Positions 23,722-38,217 of a stretch of 64,000 nt of DNA are shown piece after piece. The DNA is taken from assembly GCF_030272615.1 (NCBI RefSeq), contig NC_081411.1:216022154-216086153 (forward strand), read 5' to 3'. A program made the position numbers and the translations under genes. Below the pieces are notes generated by a model. The model was not told the DNA's origin and made no database searches. It was given only the letters and a program-made list of their open reading frames with translations. Source of the DNA: Cryptomeria japonica. Its lineage: Eukaryota > Streptophyta > Pinopsida > Cupressales > Cupressaceae. Numbering within the stretch: the stretch's first letter is position 1; every line of letters begins with the position of its first letter.

Positions 23722-25561
23722 AGGATGTACCAACACTTGCGGCACCTCCTTCATCAGTGACACCTCCTTCATCAACAACACCTCCTTCATTAGTGTCACC
23801 TCATGCATCATTTGGCACGGGCCAGCCCATTCAGCATATGTGTGCCACCTGCCATGGTGTATGTTCTGGTGTAGACATTGATGCAGATGAGGATGGTTCG
23901 ACATCTCATTCATGTACATGTTACGGGAGTAGATGTCATGCTTCCACTGCAGAGGATGTGGCCCTCACCAATGACATGATCAGTATGTTGTTCCCTCGCT
24001 ATTAGACACAGGTGCGTTTAATTCTATTTATGACATGTTATTAATTAAGTGACTAAATCTCATAAAAATAAATCAATTTTTATTTTTATAACAATTTAAA
24101 GTGACATAAATAAAATGTATTGAAGGGTGCAGTAGGTGGTGGGAATACACCACATACTTTTCAGTCGACTCCGCGGTCACGAGTAGTTTCGCCACCAGAG
24201 GTAAAGATTTGTAAATTTGTTAAAAATATAATAATACATTGGTTTCAAAATATCTTTTGTTAATTATATGTATCATTACTTGGTGTTTTATAGAGCTTAT
24301 CAAGGGATGAGATGTCCCAACTTGATGATATCATGCTTTCGGACATTGACTTTGGCCAAGATAGCTATGCGGTACCATTTAGATTTATATATTTTTGACT
24401 TAAGTGATATATTAAATACATGATCTTTTCCCTTATGTTAATTTTTTTCTGTTAGTTTACCTCACCTGCCTCGAGGACATCTCATGTGAGAAAGCCATCC
24501 TCTAGCACTTCGAGGCAGAAAAAGATATCCTCTCAGACACCCAAATGACATAAGGTAATTCAGTGCAATTTAAATTCATTTGTTGAAATGTATTATGATT
24601 AAACATGTATATGTAGATATTGATAAATGTACTTAATGTATTTGTTCTATATACAAAAACATATGGGCTTTACAAAATTAATAAATGCACCTGATGTCGA
24701 TGAGGTTCAGCAGAGGGAATAGGTGATATCTTCATATTCATTTTGGATTGCATTCTTGCTTGTTCGAAATAACTAAATCCTTTTATTTCTATATCATATG
24801 TTATCATTTTTCATATAGGAAATGGTAATAGCTGCATTAGATTTGACTAGGCCTCCTAAGGTTACAACAGAACTATACAAGGCTTCGGTGTGCATTTGTT
24901 CTACATATGTTAAAAATATTTGTTAGATCTAGTTTGTCAACAACTTTGGGTTATTAACTTGTATAATTGTCTTTAACCTATTATAGCCCCCTTCCAAAAT
25001 TCCTACTCATGTTCTACCACTCCATTTCATTAGAAGTCCTACACATATAATATGGGATCCAACACGACAAAGGGAAAAGGTATGTCTATCTTAGATCAAC
25101 TCCTTTTCACTAAGTGCACAACGAAGTTGAAACCCTCTTGTTAACTCCTTTTGGATCACTTACCATGGATATAGGAAATGATCTTAACTGATTTATCTAT
25201 GACTTGCCTCCTACGACCACAACACATCCATCTGAGGCTCCGATATGCTTTAGTTTTTTAGTCTATTCATTTTTAGTTATTATGTGTTATTTGACATATA
25301 TGTTATTAACTTGTATTAATGTTGTTTTACCAATTACAAACCCCTTTAGGACATCCCACAGATCCTCAACCTCACCCAATTGCAGAAGACAAAGATGAGG
25401 TAATCAACATTTCAACTTCAAACAATTTAGAGTTCAGTATTTAGTTATTTTGATGTTATATTGAGAAAATATATCTGATTCGACATTTGAATTGTCCTTG
25501 TGCACCACCTGCAGACCCACGTACTACTTTGAAGAGGCTCGATTTTGATGATCCGCCATAG
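23722..25561 (+). pseudogene. Multi-exon remnant of an unrecognised protein gene
   Basis: A run of exon-like segments with GT-AG borders is visible: 23722-24011 (Pro/Ser/Thr-rich, then a Cys cluster CATCHGVCSG and CTCYGSRC), 24126-24200 (TFQSTPRSRVVSPPE), 24294-24371 (SLSRDEMSQLDDIMLSDIDF), 24456-24554 (FTSPASRTSHVRKPSSSTSR), 24819-24887 (EMVIAALDLTRPPKVTTELY) and 24987-25079 (HVLPLHFIRSPTHIIWDPTR). The four from 24126 to 24554 and both later ones are multiples of three and join in phase 0. Segments near 25175, 25350 and 25515-25561 (KRLDFDDPP, stop) look like further exons, the first resembling the 24819 exon. In-frame stops at 24003 (TAG) and 24547 (TGA) suggest decay. The family is not recognised; a transposon-derived gene is possible. 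The truncated Gypsy LTR abuts its 5' side. Confidence 0.5.
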
Positions 25562-26129
25562 TCATAGATACCGACAGAGACATATAGTTGTAGTTGTGGT
25601 CATTGAAGGACCAATATTTTTATATATTCGACATTTGTATATGTATATATCGACTTTGATAGACATGGCACATGCCACATTTTTGTAACTATTATTGATT
25701 TGGCATGTACATGATTATTGTTCAATTTGATATATATGAAACTTGATATTTGATCCAATTTGTTCATTGATATATATGAAACTTAATATTCTTGAAACTT
25801 AGTTATTTTCTATTGAAATGTGATCAAACTTGTTCATTGTGTATATGTCTTGAAATGTGATCCAATTTGTTCATTACATGCAACTCATATGGCTTATACT
25901 TTTAAACTATCTATTGCTCATATTGTGTATACCCACGTACCCAAGTATCGACATCGGTAATGCTGATATTGTGTATTTTGATTTAGTGAATTTTCTTTGA
26001 GTCCTTTTGAGGATTGATGAAAGTAAGCTGCATGAGTTTGAACATTTGAATGTGCAATGAAGTAATCTTTATCTCTTTCATGATTTGCCTCACCTCTGAG
26101 TATGTCCTAGATTTCAAAGTTTTACTTCA
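25562..26129. other. AT-rich spacer
   Basis: No gene recognised. Short recurring phrases (TGATCCAATTTGTTCATTG type) lie at 25740-25880. Confidence 0.6.
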
Positions 26130-26620
26130 TGACTTCACCTTTGGAGTGAACTTCAAGTGTGAGAGTTTAGGAGTGAACTTCGGCTTCAAGCAACTAGGAG
26201 CGAAATGCATATTTCAGGTATCAAAAAAGTTGAGCAAAGTTTCTTGCTTCATGAATCAGTGTTTATGAGTAAAGTTGATAGCTTTAAGAGCTACAAGCTT
26301 TAAATGAAATTCTTTACTTCATGTTTGACCTAAGAGGAGTGAAATCATTCACTTCAAGGGTTTCTAAGGAGGAACGAAATTGTTACTTCATGTGTTTGAG
26401 ATAAGGAGCGAACTTTGTGCATGAAGAGATTGGAGTGAAGTTATTATTTCATAAACTCATACTTCAGAGCGAAGTTTTCATGTATTGAACAAGGAGAGAA
26501 AAGTTTTATTACTTCATGAGTTGAGAGCAAAAAATATAACTTTGGGAGTTGATATTATGGAGCAAAGTTCATCATTTCAAGAATCAATTAAGACAAGATT
26601 TGAGCGCCCAAAACATATTT
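26130..26620 (+). repeat. Degenerate short repeats with a GGAGYGAA(A/C)TT...ACTTCAT theme
   Basis: The phrases GGAGTGAACTTC, GGAGCGAAATG, GGAGTGAAATCATTCACTTCA, GGAACGAAATTGTTACTTCATG, GGAGCGAACTTTG and AGAGCGAAGTTTTCATG recur every 30-60 bases. They look like a decayed minisatellite rather than coding sequence. Confidence 0.6.
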
Positions 26621-26795
26621 GAAATTTATCTAAGGATGAGTCGGCTTAGGTAAGGTTTTCATTTAAATTTTATTCCATAATAAATTGGCCTTAGGGTAAG
26701 ACACACACCTATTCATCCAAATCACCTATAAAGAAGAGTTGAAGCAATCATTTTAACATCAAATCAAACCAATTATCTCTTCTTTCATCAAAAAC

Positions 26796-29535
26796 CATCA
26801 AAAACTTTCATTGAGAGGTGGCAAAATAGTGCATCTTTCATTCTGGTCATCATGGGAATGAACCGTCAGCATGATCCCATCCGGGTGGTTGGGTTTACGC
26901 TAGGTGTGCCCTTGTCTCACTCCCCACGACGTCCGATCATTCTAAGCCACCTCGTAGCGATGCTTTCCCTTGAGCGCTCAAAGTGGAAAAAATGGTCAAA
27001 CTTTGACATCGCGTAACTCGGAGACCATAGCACTTATGGGCAATCTATTTGAACCTATGGGGTCATGTTGTTTCTTCCTAAAAAGTCCTCTCTCAGTTTC
27101 AGACAACTTGATTCCATTTTCTTGTGGTGAGATTTTTCTCGTCGCATAAAAAACCGTCAAAAACTGTCAATGAGAGGTGGCAAAATAGTCCATCATTCGT
27201 TCTGCTCGTCGTGGCAATGAACTTGTAGCATCCTAAAATTGCGACACTTGCAATTTCGACTGCATTTGGGTCTTCACGATGGTGGCGCAACGTTGAACCT
27301 AAATGGAGACCCCGAAACCTGCTTGTGACATCAAAAACTGCATTTTTCAACACCCTGGCCTGATCCTCCTTGCACCCTGCTGTCCTGGGAGGTGGGACCA
27401 TGGCGCCCAGCGCCCTAGTCCCTGGCCCTATTTTGGGCCCGGTCTCCTTTTGGGCATTGGGTCTTTAAGTTTGCAAATTGGAAAATATTGTTTCTAGGTC
27501 GGCCTAAGGTCGGGAAAATCAGTCTATCAACCCTAATTGACAAGTATATAAACTACTTTTCCTCTCCTAGAGAAAAAAGGGAGAAATAAGCAAGAGCAAG
27601 ACGCGGAAGCGATATTCAAATATTCAAACATTCAAGCATTCAAGTATTCCTTCAAGAAATTGAGCATTCTAAGTCTCCATTCAAGGCTAGGTGTTGCATT
27701 CAAGACAAGGATTCAACCATTGAAGAGGAGATCACATACAACATACAACATACTACATACATTACACCTTCGCATGTAAGAATACAAACATTCTTACAAC
27801 AAGGTTGCAGGTACGTGACTGTAATTGAAGATCTGGAATCCTTGTGCAGAGACGAACAGATCCACCTTCGTTTCGCGGATTTTTCGGAGGACCGTGTGCA
27901 CGCCGGGCGCCATCGTCCCATCAACTTTCGCTCAAATTTGCAGAACAGCACCGTCTCGACATTTTACTGCTAATTCCAGGTCCGCAGCTTCATCCTGTAT
28001 CCCTATCTCTGTTTATAAGCGAATCTTTCCTACTTTACATGCATTTTTAGTTCAATCATCCTATCTACATTCTTTACAAAAGAGGGTATCCTTGATGTCT
28101 TAACCCTTGAAACTCATTTAGAATCCAATCTTGCATTGCGTGGGATTGGATCTTGTGGGTTTCAACCCCTCTTTTGAATGTAAAGTCCCTCCTAAGTGAA
28201 AACCATCAACCCTAGTGACTCTCCCTTCTCTCTCCTTAGAGTTGGGGAGGGAAGAACAACTAGGGTTCGATTTTTTTCGCTTTACAGAACTATCAGCGCG
28301 AGCGCATTCAGGTGGCCAGATTTACATTATTTGTGCCCTTGTCTCACTACCTTAGATGTCTAATCGCTCCGAGTCACCTCGTAGCGACAATTTCCCTTGA
28401 GCGCTCAAAGTGGAAAAAACAATCAAACTTTGATGTCGCGTAACTCGGATATCGTGGAACTTATGGATGAGCCATTCAAACCTATGGGGTTGTATTATTT
28501 CTGCCTTAAAAATCCTCTCTCGGTTTCAGACAACTTGATTCTGTTTTCTTGTGGTGAGATTTTTTCTGTCGCATCAAAAATTGTCAGTGAGAGGTGGCAA
28601 AATAGTGTATCTTTCGTTCTTCTTGTCATGGGAATGAACCATCAGCGCGAGTGCATGTGGGTGGTCGGGTTTATGCTAGGTGTTCCATTGTCTATCTCCC
28701 CAAGACATCTGATCATTTCGAGCCACCTTGTAGTGACACTTTCCCTTGAGCGCTCAAAGTGGAAAAAATGGTCAAACTTTGATGTCATGTAACTCAGAGA
28801 CCGTGGCAATTATGAATGATCCATTCAAACCTACGGGGTCATGTTTTCTTTGCCTAAAAAATCCTCTCTTGGTTTCGGACAACTTGATTCCATTTTCTTG
28901 TGGTGATATTTTTTTTGTCACATCAAAAACCGTAAAAAATCGTCAGTGAGAGGTGGAAAAATAGTGCATCGTTCATTCTGCTCATCGTGGGAATGAATTG
29001 TCAGCGCGAGTGCATCTAGGTGGCCAGGTTTACACTAGGTCTTCCCTTGTATCTATCCCCAAGACGTCTGATCGTTCCAAGCCACCTCGTAGCAATGCTT
29101 TTCCTTGAGCGCTCAAAGTAGAAAAAATGGTCAAACTTTGGCGTCGCGTAACTCAGAGACCGTAACACTTATTGATGTGTTGTTTGAATTGATGAGGTCA
29201 TGTTGTTTCTGTCTAAAAAATTCTCTCTCAGTTTCAGACAACTTGATTTCATTTTCTTGTGGTGATATTTTTTCTGTCGCATAAAAAACCATAAAAAACT
29301 GTCAGTGAAAGGTGACAAAATAGTGCATCTTTTGTTCTGCTCATCGTGGGAATGAACCATCTACGCGAGTGCATCTGCATGATCGGTTACACTACTTGTG
29401 CCCTTTTCTTGCTCCCCAAGATGTTTGATCGTTCCGAGCCATCTCATAGCAACGCTTTCCCTTGAGCACTCAAAGTGGAAAAAACGGTCAAACTTTGACA
29501 TCGCCTAATTTGGAGACCGTGGCACTTATTGATGC
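26796..29535 (+). repeat. Tandem array of about five units of ~350 bp
   Basis: Units begin with AAAAACYGTCARWGAGAGGTGG at about 26796, 27147, 28575, 28925 and 29285. Each contains TTTCCCTTGAGCGCTCAAAG, GGTCAAACTTTGA and CAACTTGATTCCATTTTCTTG in the same order. The second unit is split by a solo LTR at 27224-28286. Units differ by scattered substitutions, many at CG sites. The last unit ends near 29535. Short frames in the units are not conserved and are not genes. Confidence 0.92.
27224..28286 (+). mobile_element. Solo LTR (1063 bp) with perfect target-site duplication GAACT
   Basis: Starts TGTAGCATCC and ends CGCTTTACA. Identical GAACT flanks lie at 27219-27223 and 28287-28291. Removing the LTR and one flank restores a normal tandem unit (GGCAATGAACT/ATCAGCGCGAG). 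A TATATAAA box at 27545-27552 suggests plus-strand transcription. No internal region remains, as after LTR-LTR recombination. It is more GC-rich than its surroundings and unlike the other LTRs here. Confidence 0.93.
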
Positions 29536-29935
29536 AGAGTCATGTGCTTTCTTATAATCACACTCAATTGACCTGAATAAAATCAAACTCCAATCATCCA
29601 ATACTAGGTTTCTCACCCTTTCACACCTTGTCTCAATGCACTCTCAAGGCATCACCCAACCACTCAAATGGGGTTTTCAACTTCAACGGCTTAACCAAAC
29701 ATAACTCGGGGGTTTAACACACCTATGAAACCATGAAACAAGGTTTCACATGCCCAAGTTGACTGGTTCACTTCCCAATACACAAAAACTGCACTTAGGA
29801 GGCTTATTCCTACTAGCCCTTCAAAAAGGGTAATTCAACAATAACTCAAAACTTTCCCAAAACACTTGGAATTTTTTTTGCATATTCAGATACCCATTTG
29901 CAAGTTATTTAACATATGTCAGAATTAGACACAGT
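29536..29935. other. Spacer between tandem array and copy B region
   Basis: No gene recognised. Phrases such as AACTCGGGGGTTTAACACACC recall retrotransposon LTR sequence, but no partner copy is in the window. Confidence 0.4.
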
Positions 29936-30310
29936 TATTTATAATCAAATAGTACAAATTTATAATCAAATGGTACAAATTAATTACAAATGTATTTATA
30001 ATCAAATGGTACAAATTTGGGCTCTCAAAATTTGCAAATCAGCCCCATGGGAACTTTTATATATAAAATTTGGCATCTAATATAAATGATCAAGCTCATT
30101 ACTGTTTATATTTATAAAATTTTGCATCTAAATGTGCAAATTACAACTCGTTGTATTTTTATACAAAATTTAGCATCTAGATATGCACATTACAACTCAT
30201 TGTTGTTTTTTTATACAAAATTTAGCATCTAGATATGCACATTACAACTCATTGATGTTTTTATATACAAAATTTGGCATCTACATATGCACATTACAAC
30301 TCATATGCAT
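29936..30310. repeat. Two short tandem repeats (about 20-40 bp and about 52 bp units)
   Basis: TTTATAATCAAATGGTACAAA occurs three times at 29939-30017. Then five ~52-bp units carrying TACAAAATTTAGCATCTAGATATGCACATTACAACTCAT start near 30059, 30112, 30165, 30217 and 30266. They lie 3' of the copy B gene and may be inside the element. Confidence 0.85.
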
Positions 30311-30419
30311 GTAGAGCACATCCAAAAAAGCAAAGTTACAACGTTTCACAAAAGATATTTACAAAATTGTCAAAATTATTCTACCATATTATAGAATTAT
30401 TCTTCTAGATGACCCAAAA

Positions 30420-33400
30420 TTAATCAAGTGAACCTTCTGGATCAACTCTAACCCTTAGTGTCTCAAGCATTGCCTTGTGGTCAGATTCATGAACTTTCCA
30501 CAAATCCTTGTTAAGAGGTCTACCATGATATTTAATCAAATGAATATTTGTTGCAACAAGAAGGTTTGAGTAATGAAGAATATGTCTATGTGTCTCAAAA
30601 ACCTCAAACAACGAGGCATTAGAATTTTTGATAGGGTACCTGCATTTTATAGAAGGATAAGTTAATGCCAAAATCAATACAATGACTAATAAATAAATGA
30701 GTTTAAGAGGTCTCAATACAACTCAACATAACAACGATACCTTCTAAGCCATGTCCCTATCACAACAATGGATCATATTCGGTACTCAATACCCTCTCCA
30801 TCAACCACTGTAGAAGTCAATTTCTTTTTGGCCTCAATATGACGATACAAAAAATAATCTATTCCTTCTTCGTTGTTCTCATCCACAATTATTGCATATA
30901 CATGATTTGCATTTAATAGAAGGATACAAGTTAATACCAAAATCAACATAGGTTAATACTAATAAATTGAGCTTAAAATTGATTTTACCCAAGTAACAAA
31001 TTGCAACCCTTTACCTAGATCAACTATGTCTGATACATGGTCAAAATCCACCGATGCTTCAATCTAGTTTATTTGTAGTGCTCTAGGAAGTTGATATATA
31101 TCTAGTGTTTGCAAAGCTCTACAAGACCATTGGTCAACCCACTCTTTTGATTCACATTCATCCCACACAAAATGCATACACGAAGAGCAGAATCGTGCAA
31201 TTTGTCTAGTATAAATAACTAGTGATGCTACATTTGAACTTCTAAATGAATGCATGTCACTTGATCCTGTAAGTGTACAACAATCTAGATAGTTTTCAAT
31301 GTTAGATTCACGTATTAACCAAAAATATCTGGAAACCATAGACTTACCTTCATTACTTGGTCCCATAGTAGAGTTACACCATTGCACAATTGTTTCTGCG
31401 TCTATTAACATTGCACCACCTTCGTACTTCAATTCCTCTCTGGTAAGAGATCTTTCAACACATTCTCCCGCACCATCATGCTCTCCCTTTCCATGCCCTG
31501 CCTCAATGAAATTCCAAAAATGTTTCACACCACTTGTCACATGCATCCTAGTCAACCAGTAGAACATCCTTGCATTCTTGAATTGTGTGGTGTAGTTGTC
31601 TGACCATATTATGAGTTGGTTGTATCTTATATCTCTTTCTCTTAAACTATCATAGAAGACTATAAAGTATCCTTGCACAAACTCTGAGGAATGAGTACGA
31701 TCATCGCTAATATAGAAGTGATATTCTCTTATAGCCTTTTTGTCCTCCTTGGTGCTATCACGTGCATGCATGAATGCTATGTGTACAAAAATTGTAACTT
31801 GTGTAGAGTGGTAATACATAGATTGTACTTCATTTTGCGGCTTTAGTGTATAATTCTTAGCAAAATCAGCGAAAGAGACAATAGTGTCGAGGGGGAAAGT
31901 GTCCTTACACAACTTGAATTGCTCATCTAACCACCTAGCTATATGTACGTGACCTATGTACTCATACACTAGTTTCTCTTGAAACATCTTCATAAAATCA
32001 GCTATGCATATATCCCTTTTCACTAACTCACACCTCTTTAATTCTTTTCCATCTTTAACACCATATGTGACTAACTTGTATTTTCCAATAGAAACTAGTT
32101 CCTTACCAATTTCATGTGTGCTATCCAGATGTAGGCATCTATGCAACTGTTGCAAACCGCCACATGTAGGACAAAAAACTCTCAAACACATCATCTTATA
32201 GTAAATGCACCCGTCATCTTGTCTACATAGTACACTTGAAATAAATTCTCTCGGTGACTTAGGAGGTTCTTGTAGACCACATTCCTAAAAAAACATCGTT
32301 AGTGTGCAAAGTACAACATATATAGCGATAAATATCATAATGCATGGAAAATTCAACATGAACACTACAACAACATGTAGTATGTGCATGATAATTAATC
32401 TTAACATAAAATGGTTTTGTCATCTCAAAAAATCTTTGACTAATTTTAATTTGAGGAAAGCTCTGAAGAAACCTTTCACAATATTATTTTTGAGTTGTAT
32501 CTAAATAGTATTTTGGATGTGGCTCACGATTACTAATTCCAATTTGCCTTCTAACAACATCTCTTTGGTTGGTGAAACCCTTGTGTTGTCATGCCAGTAT
32601 TTCTCAATTAATTTTCTTAGTGCATCAACAACAACCTTGTCTTTGCGTGAGAGTCTACCCGAGAACGCCCAAAGAGAATTATTGTTAGGATCCTCGATTT
32701 TCTCTCACCTCTATAAGGCATAGTGTAATGTGGTTCTACTTATCCTTAATGACTTGCTTGTTTTGATTATTAAATGAGATTTTTTTCATTTCCTTTCCCG
32801 TTATGGTTGCTGTGAGGACATGACGAGTAACATTAGCATCTTTAGTGCGTGATTTCAAACCAATGGCTTGGTATGCATAAAAAACATTTCTCACAATGGT
32901 TCTTTCACTATTATTTTCGGATGTTCTTAACATCAAAATTTTCATTGTTTCTCTAAATTTCAGATTTTTAATCATTTCAACAACTAATTGGCATCTTCTA
33001 CTTTGATTTAAGTTTTCAAAATAGTTATTCCAAATTCTTCTAACTGTTCTTCTACATTCTTTTGGAAATTTTATCATGCATTGGCTTCACAATATTTTCA
33101 TCAATATCTATTAGGAACTTTGGTTTTCTACGAATTATTCTAAGAGGTGTTAGATTGGTGCATGCTCTTCATTTTCATTAGGTGCATTATGTGCATTGAT
33201 CACATCAAATTCAAATGGTATGTCTTCTTCAATTCCATTAACATGTGCATTCACCGAATCATTTTCAAATGGTGTATGTTCATTGCATTCATTAGGTACA
33301 TTCATCATATGCATTTGAATTGGTGTATGTTGATCATTTTGATTTGGTGCATTCATCATATCAATTTCAATTGTTGAATGTTCATCACTTTAATTAGGTG

Positions 33401-33500
33401 CATTAGATGATGTACCTTCACGTAATCTCCTCATATGCTCCCTATGTCTTTCCTTTGCTGCCTCTCTTTGTTCATTCATTCCTCTCTTGTTCTTTCCCAT
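30420..33500 (-). pseudogene. Putative DNA-transposon transposase, copy B (decayed, contains the catalytic region)
   Basis: The start ATG at 33500 gives MGKNKRGMNEQREA as in copy A. The middle is broken by frameshifts. A +1 insertion near 32288 (GTTTTTTTAGG versus GTTTTGCAGG in copy A) is clear, and the HTH region is out of frame. The long open piece, 32194-31064 (376 codons), has CPTCGG...C...H, then FADFAKNY (D110), IIWSDNYTTQFKN (D199) and HGKGEHDGAGECVE (D240 or E247), the spacing of a DDE/D catalytic core. A TAG at 31064 is followed in frame by more coding. The C-terminus lies in pieces ending at the stop at 30420 (30716-30420, VFETHRHILHYSN), with two intron-like gaps near 30980-30905 and 30718-30638. 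As I recall, proteins with DFAENY and HGKG-DG motifs occur uncharacterised in animal genomes. Confidence 0.6.
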
Positions 33501-33974
33501 TGTTCTACACAGAACATCATGATGACAATCCACAATCAAATAGAAAAACAACAACAAATGATCATCATTTTGTTATAATCTAAAGTAACAATAATAAAAT
33601 AACCTCAAAAAGAACCAAAATACAAGATAAATCAATCATGATCAAAGAAAAAAAACAACAAATGATCATCATTTTGTTATAATATAAAGTAACAATGATA
33701 AAATAACTTAAAAAAAAATCCAATATACGAGACAAATCAATCATTTCAAAGCAAAAGGGACAAAAAAATATTAAAACTTGGCTTTTACTGTCCCAGAAAA
33801 TCATTTGTAAAATCAGTGGGGCCTTCAAATAGCTTGCAATGCTGTTTTTTAAGCCGTTGGGACTAAAATATTTAAGATTTTTCCATAACCCGTACAAGTT
33901 ATGTAGAACTAGAAGTTTTGGCCTTAGTTTTACATAACTCATACGGGTTATGTAGAACTAGGAACCAAATAGGA

Positions 33975-34725
<751 letters not shown>

Positions 34726-35961
34726 AGGGCTCAAAATAGACATAGACAGTGATGGGGGAAGGAAGACAAGAGAGAGAGGAAAAGAAGAGAGACATGCATG
34801 TATACAAACATATATACATATATCTATATAAATATATATAACTATAGATATGCACATATATACATACATAAACACATATTATATATGTATGTCTATACAT
34901 ATGTGTAGTAAATGCTAAGTTTACAAGCATACATTATTATGTCTTCATAACCCGTACGGGTTTTGTGAAACACAAAATAATGGTTTTAGTTCTACATAAC
35001 CCGTACAGATTATGTAGAACTACAAATAGTAATTTTTGTTTTTCAAAACCCGTGCGGGTTTTGGCTTGGTAAGAGGGTTGGAAAACAATCCTAAGGCTTG
35101 CAAGCCCATTCCCCCCCCCATTTTTGTCCCTTTACACATTTTTTCATCGTCCAACATGATTTCTCGACTTTGTCATCATCAGGTTTACAAATGATCAAGT
35201 GGGCATCTCTAAAATTACCACCATAATCTCACACATCTTCTCAGTTTTCTGACCATATAAATTTTTCTATTTTTGGACAACATTAGCATAGTAAAGTTTA
35301 ATTTTCTTTATCAATGCCTTGACAGTCCTCACAGACATACGTCTACCATTTTTTTAATAACTTTTGATATATTTGACCAAATTCAAAATAAATTACATAT
35401 TATTGTTCTACACTATATTCTATACACTTTAAAAAAAAGTTTGCATTTTTTATTATTTTGATGCAAGTTATGCCCAGCGTACGAGTAGGTACCAAATTTT
35501 TAGGATGCGGTCACTTCAAAAAATCATAAAAAAAAATACTTGACAAAAAATTACAAAAAAATACACAACTTCTAGATCTCACTCTTACCTATCATCCTAC
35601 CAAAGGGTTTTGCAAAATACTAAATCTAACTATATATTTTGTGCAACGCACGAAAACAACTATGTTATGTTTTTCTAAAAAAATCAGGAACACTTTTTCA
35701 TGTGTGAGAGGTTTGACCCTCTTAATCTTATCCAATTTTTAAAAAAATTAGTAGTTTAGAAACTAGATTCAAAGTAATACAATTCATGTTCTTTTCTCAA
35801 CTCTTAGTTTTGCGTGCATGACCTTCAAATATCTCTTTGAAGTTTAGGTTTACCTGTTTTTAGAACAAAAAAAAAAGTGGCCACTTATACCCTTTTTGTG
35901 TTCACCATCTTGGTGCACTTACCCGATAGATATAATTTGGGAAAGATAGAGGAGGTGTGAA

Positions 35962-37699
<1,738 letters not shown>

Positions 37700-38217
37700 G
37701 GGGAAGGGTACCAGTATTGGACACAGTTCCATTAGTGGACACCTTTTTGTCAACTCAACCCACCCCCGGTAGTAGATTGTAAAGGAACCCAAAAAATGTA
37801 CCAATAGTGCACCAGTAGTGAATATCATATGTACCAATAGTGGATAATTTTTCAAATTTTTTGCCCTTTATTAGCTCATTTGTGCACCACTACTGGCCCA
37901 TTTGTGCACCACTACTGAACATTTGTGCAAAACTACTGGGGCATTTGTCCACTACTACTGGAAATTATGAGTTATCTACTATTGGTGCAAAGGAGTTCAT
38001 GTATGGGTAGACACTTTGAAATGACCACTTTTTGACTTTTCGACACATAACGATTTCCACAACATGCATCGTCACTACCTAGAAGTCGGATCCTTAGTTA
38101 TAAGTAGTTAAGTCATATACAAAGACAACCAAAAAGCAAAAAAATTAAAATCCGACATACGATTTGAGAGTTCTATGTGCGCGAAATTAGCTATATCCAC
38201 TACTGGTACCCTTCCCC
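37700..38217. mobile_element. MITE-like element with 21-bp terminal inverted repeats (518 bp)
   Basis: The left end GGGGAAGGGTACCAGTATTGG and the reverse complement of the right end differ by one base. It has no coding capacity. The interior repeats CACCACTACTGG or its complement (ACCAATAGTG, CCAGTAGTG) at least eight times, mostly within 37800-37995. Flanks are T-rich on both sides, so a target duplication (perhaps TTT) cannot be fixed. The GGG-starting repeat would suit a PIF/Harbinger-type MITE, but this is uncertain. Confidence 0.85.

Noticed and set aside
28397-28792. 131-codon frame in the 350-bp tandem array
   Set aside because: The frame is not kept between units; it is a chance reading of a satellite-like repeat.
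29936-30310. CRISPR-like regularly spaced repeats
   Set aside because: Plant nuclear context, units are contiguous and degenerate with no unique spacers.
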